Assembly: GCF_004664715.2 (NCBI RefSeq)
Contig: NC_051072.1
Location: forward strand, 35,683,642-35,747,641
Reading direction: 5' to 3'
Length of the DNA stretch: 64,000 nucleotides
Origin: Peromyscus leucopus
Taxonomy: Eukaryota > Chordata > Mammalia > Rodentia > Cricetidae
The position numbers were made by a program, and so were the translations under genes. Shown here piece after piece: positions 60,001-64,000 of the stretch. The notes under the pieces were generated by a model. It was given only the letters and a program-made list of their open reading frames with translations. It was not told where the DNA came from and made no database searches. Numbering within the stretch: the stretch's first letter is position 1; every line of letters begins with the position of its first letter.

Positions 60001-60736
60001 TTTGTTTACGTTTTGTTTTGTCTTACTGGGTTTTCGTTTTGTTTTAGGGTTTTTTTTTTCTTTTTTCTTTTTTTTTAGAGAGAGAGAGATAGAAAGAACA
60101 TGAAGTTGGATACATAGGGAGGCAAGGGGGATTTATGGGAAATTGACAGAGAATAAAAAAATATGATCAAAATACGTTGCATGAAAAAAATTTCTGAATA
60201 AAGGTTAAAACCCCCTGACCGGCTCCTCCTTGTCCTTTTCCAGCTGTAGGCCTTATTTATCATAATGTTCAAAGTTCACCATAATGCTCCTAGCTCTCTA
60301 ACCTCACCTCTCATTGCTACCCACACTGAAGTTCCTGAAACACTGGCTACTTAAAGTCCCCATATAGTCCAGGTCCTGAGGTCGAAGGTTTATCCTTCCA
60401 TCTAGCACCGTGTCCAGCAAATAGGACCCAACCAGAAATGTGCTAAATGAGATATTTATTGACATATATCATTCCATTGTGAGAAATAGTATTAATTCTA
60501 CTTTTTTAGAAAAACAACACCCACTTTTCATGCCTGTTACAGTGCCTGGACACAGAGATATTCATTAAAGACTGAGTAGGCTGGTAGAAGGATTGGTGGA
60601 TGGATAGATACATACATGGATGGACAGACAGATAAAGATGGAGATGGACAGGTGAACTATGAGGGGGAAAAGTAATATTAGGAGACTATCCCCTCTGGGT
60701 GATGAGGCTCTTAGATACAGAGAACATATGGGTGGT
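60001..60736. other. T-rich stretch and simple repeats
   Basis: GTTTT-rich run to about 60090. GATG/GATA-type simple sequence at about 60580-60653. No gene. Confidence 0.6.
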
Positions 60737-61190
60737 TGTTGGGAATATTATTTTAAAGTGTGTTGAGTTTTTTCCTACTGCTTTTGTTAACAATTCAAAG
60801 ATGTGTTTGATTAAATAAAATTAACCTGTGAGCAGGAGGCTGAGTCAGCAATTAGCTGACAGGAAGGGGTAGGGAGAAACCATGTGTAGCAAGGGTTTTT
60901 TCAGTCGGGGCTGAGAGAAGAATGCTGGGTTTTTTTGGAAGATGCCAGCAAAGGGAGAAGGTTAGGTACTTGCTATTCAGTCTCCCTGAGTGAGCAGAAT
61001 TCCACCTAAACCATTGAATCATGAGTTCTTTAGATTTAGATAAAGTTTCCCTTAGTAGCTTTGAAAGAGTCAGTGCCTGAGGGAACAGAATCCCCTCAGG
61101 CTGCGGCCCTTGCAGCCAAACCTTATCTGCAGGAGTTGCAATCTCTGACTAAGATACCCATTGCTTAAGGAACAGCCACTGTAGATAATA
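60737..61190 (+). mobile_element. LTR-like element (tentative)
   Basis: Begins tgttgggaatattattttaa and contains gattaaataaaattaacctg and cagctgacaggaaggg-like wording, similar to a rodent ERV LTR. Ends and target duplication not fixed. Confidence 0.4.
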
Positions 61191-61204
61191 AAAAACAGAG
61201 TACA

Positions 61205-61515
61205 ACATGCGGTGATTTGAATAAGAGTGCTTGGGAAGGATTAGGAGGCACAGCTTTGAAGGTATGTCACTCAGGGCAAGCTCTGGGATTTCAAAAGTCC
61301 ATGCCATTCCCAGTTAGCTCTCTCTGCTTTTCAGTTGCATCTTGAGATGTGAGTTCTCAGCTACTATTCCAGTGCCGTGCCTGCCTGGGCTGTGCTCCTT
61401 GCCATGATGGTCGTGGACCAACCTTCTGAAACTATAAACATCATATCAAACACTTTCTTTTATAAATTGGCTTCTTTATGGTGTCTTATCACACAATAGA
61501 AAACTAAGGTGATGT
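61205..61515 (+). repeat. MaLR (MT-type) LTR
   Basis: ggtgatttgaataagagtgc, gggatttcaaaagtccatgc and ccttgccatgatggtcgtgg, then cacaatagaaaactaaggt, follow an MT/MaLR LTR from start to end. Confidence 0.75.
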
Positions 61516-61796
61516 CTAAATTCATCTTTATAGTTTGGGATCTCAAAACAGACTAACATGAACAGTTTTCAACAAAGATATCAACAGCAAATTGATTTGG
61601 AATTACACAAGTAATATAAATAGTATTATCACAGTAAAACATAGTTTAATAAGTAAACATGGTGTTCCAATTAGGTATCTTAAATGAAATGATGCTTTAG
61701 ACATAAAAAGTTCAAACATGGGAAGTCATACTAAATAGAAAAAGGTTTCAGGCCTTAAAGGGAATTGTCAGCAACTGGAACAATCTCTAAAAATTA

Positions 61797-62105
61797 TTTT
61801 CATTCCATTGTAAAAATGAACCACATTTCCCTAACCACTCTTCAGTTGGTGAACATCTGTGTTGTGAACAGAGCAGTAATGAGCACAAATTAGCAACTAT
61901 CTCTGTGGTGAGATGTAGAGTCCTTGGCGTATATATCCAATAGTTGCGTAAATCCATTTCCATGTGGTAAATCTATTTCCAGTTATTTGATGAACTTCCT
62001 CACTGATTTCCAGAGTGGTTGTACCTGTTTGCACTCCCATAAGCAATGAGTAAATGTTTCCCTTTCCCGGCATCAACACCAGCATCTGTCATCATTTGTT
62101 TGCAA
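61797..62105 (-). mobile_element. L1 fragment (antisense)
   Basis: Antisense L1 wording: gttggtgaacatctgtgttg, gcacaaattagcaactatct, gatttccagagtggttgtac and ggcatcaacaccagcatctg. Confidence 0.65.
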
Positions 62106-62114
62106 TAGTGACAA

Positions 62115-62748
62115 CGTCATGGGCGTAACCAGTCACATTCTGATCCAATTCAAGACCCACTCCATAGGATGGAACCCGTATTTGACCCCATTATAGGGGC
62201 CAAGAACTGTGGCTAGATAGGTCAGCAGCCCTAGGGGAGAACCCACCACTATTACACTGCCAGTTGGCAATAGTATTAAACTAACTTCCAACGACTCCTC
62301 AGCGTACCTGTGGATTCGCACGTCTCTAAAAAATGCATCAGAGAAGCTTCTTTTTGCCATAGATGGCGATCAACACAGGGACCCATGGTTGGTCAAGGTT
62401 CAGAAAATAAGTGACTGCAAAGTTCTCAGACCTGAATGGGACATCGACATCACACCCATCTCCTCCCCAGGCTCAGGGACCATTGTAGGAGGGGAAGGAG
62501 GGACTGTAAGAGCCAGAGGCGGTGGGGGACTATAAGGAAACAGTGGTTTCTGGATAAAACAGGGTGCTTGCACATGTAAGCGCACAGCAGTTCTGACATG
62601 CCTAACATCTGCACAAGTTCACTCCAAACGAAGTCCAGGCATGGAGTCAGGAGGTAGGTACCAAGCCCACCCCCTACCCGAGGAGCTATTAGTAACTGAT
62701 AGCTGCTTAGAGAGAGGGAGAGTTGTCTTTTTAGTGGATGGCACACAC
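62115..62748 (+). mobile_element. Rodent L1 (Lx-type) 3' region
   Basis: agacccactccataggatgg, aagaactgtggctagatagg and gactgtaagagccagaggcg, as in the copy at 59135-60000. Confidence 0.65.
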
Positions 62749-62751
62749 CTA

Positions 62752-63235
62752 ACTGTGGTGGTATTTTATTTGTGCTTTAATAAAGCTTGCCTGGAGATCA
62801 GGGGGAAAGGTCAGCCATTTTAAGTAAACAAGAAGTCAGCACACATCCTTAATCTGATCACTTATCAGGCAGGGTCTCTGTGTGTTCAAGGCCATACTAG
62901 AGAACATAGCAAAGTGTGGTGACACACGCCTTTAATCCCAGTACCAACCTTAGCGACCTGGAGGTCTGTACAGACAGATAGTGACAAGGAAGTGAGGTAG
63001 CTGGGCTAAGAGCCAATGAGAGGGCAGAACAGTAACGCAATAAAGGCGTGGGTAGACAGGAAGTAGCTCGCATTTCAGAAGCTGCAGAGCTGGTGAGGTA
63101 AAGTTGGCTGGTGGCTTTCCCTATTTCCCTGATCTCTCTAAGGCTTTCACCCCTACATTTGGCTCCGTGTTTTTTATTTAATAAGACCATTTAGAAATTC
63201 GTCTATCCCTAACACTATATAGCCAACACTAATAC
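62752..63235 (+). mobile_element. B1-bearing composite LTR-like element (copy D)
   Basis: Starts tgtggtggtattttatttgt, has aataaagcttgcctggagat and an embedded B1 piece (cacgcctttaatcccagtac), ends with ttatttaataagaccattta and ctatccctaacac. Complement of copies A and C. Confidence 0.75.
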
Positions 63236-63425
63236 AATGTAATGGGTTGATTTTTTTTAAAATAAGGACACAAAGTTGAGTGTGTATGCAATGCGGGAAT
63301 GAGTCTGGGAGAATATGGGGGGTGTATATTATCAAAACAGAGTATATAAAATTCTCAAAGAATTAATAAAAATATGTTTAAATGTCCATTAATGTCACCC
63401 ATCTCTGATGATACTAACATTTTAA

Positions 63426-63578
63426 GATTTTTTTTTTCTAAGCCAGAGTCTCACTATGTATCCTTGGCTAGCCTGGAAGTTGCTGTGTAGACCAGGCTGG
63501 CCTTGAACTCAGAGATCTGCCTGCCTCTGCCTCTCAAGTGTTGGGATTAAAGGTGTGCACCAAAACACCTGGATGGTG
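63426..63578 (-). repeat. B1 SINE (antisense)
   Basis: gaccaggctggccttgaact then tctgcctgcctctgcctctc. Confidence 0.9.
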
Positions 63579-63828
63579 CCTACATTCTAAAAGAAAGACT
63601 GGCAATATAGAATAAATGCCATGTAGAAAAAATAATTAATCCTTAACATTCATTTTAAAGGTATTTTAATACTTTATTAATAATTCTGTCCTTAACAATT
63701 TATTATAAAATATTTAAAATATAATTATATAAATAATAAAATAGTTCATCTTCTGTAATCACCACCCAGCAAAAGTTCTTTTTACTACATAGAGTTAAAA
63801 TATGTTCTTTTCTTTGTACATTTAGGGA

Positions 63829-63863
63829 TGTGTGTGTGTGTGTGTTGTGTGTGTGTGTGTGTG

Positions 63864-63921
<58 letters not shown>

Positions 63922-63922
63922 A
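63829..63922. repeat. (TG)n(GA)n microsatellite
   Basis: Interrupted TG run followed by about 23 GA units. Confidence 0.95.
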
Positions 63923-64000
63923 AGAGAGCTCCCCACAGGTCACTAGTGGTACACATTTTCTCAGAGTCTCAGATTTGTGGATCCATCTAAAAAGACTCAA

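Overview
The window reads as a nuclear chromosome segment from a muroid rodent, probably cricetid-like (hamster, vole or deer mouse group). The interspersed repeats are rodent B1, B2, B3, B4 and ID SINEs, Lx-type L1 fragments and rodent LTRs. Several B1 copies carry the 3' wording typical of cricetid genomes (accaaaactacacagagaaa). The species is an inference from repeats and one protein, not a database match.

One gene is clearly present: a complete five-exon granzyme K gene (Gzmk) on the + strand, from the start codon at 8201 to the stop at 17647. All splice sites are GT-AG, phases join without a break, and the predicted protein is 263 residues. It has a signal peptide, a short activation peptide before IIGG, the His66/Asp115/Ser213 triad and an Asp207 specificity-pocket residue, so it should be an active trypsin-like lymphocyte protease. 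Polyadenylation signals follow at about 17821 to 17930.

Layout: 1-7.7 kb is upstream intergenic DNA (a nested LTR in a B2, an Lx remnant with a large GAA/GAG tract, B3/B2 SINEs). 7.7-8.2 kb is the Gzmk 5' flank with a small hAT transposon. 8.2-17.9 kb is Gzmk, whose introns carry B1, B2, B3 and ID copies. From 18 kb to the end (46 kb) I see no second gene with confidence. In human and mouse the next gene on this side is Gzma, roughly 70 kb further on, so its absence is expected.

The intergenic part is a dense record of retroposition. It holds three LTR insertions nested in older elements, several B1s with perfect target duplications, Tigger and hAT remnants, ancient L1M pieces, an 8-copy 35-bp minisatellite, a second minisatellite arising inside a dispersed repeat, a roughly 300-bp-arm inverted repeat, a degenerate GC-rich array near 54.5 kb, and G-quadruplex and Z-DNA-prone tracts. 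The least explained items are a 142-codon open frame at 27172-27600 (-) in CpG-retaining sequence and a CpG- and CCAAT-bearing patch near 21.2 kb. I found no evidence of a wholly new biological system.
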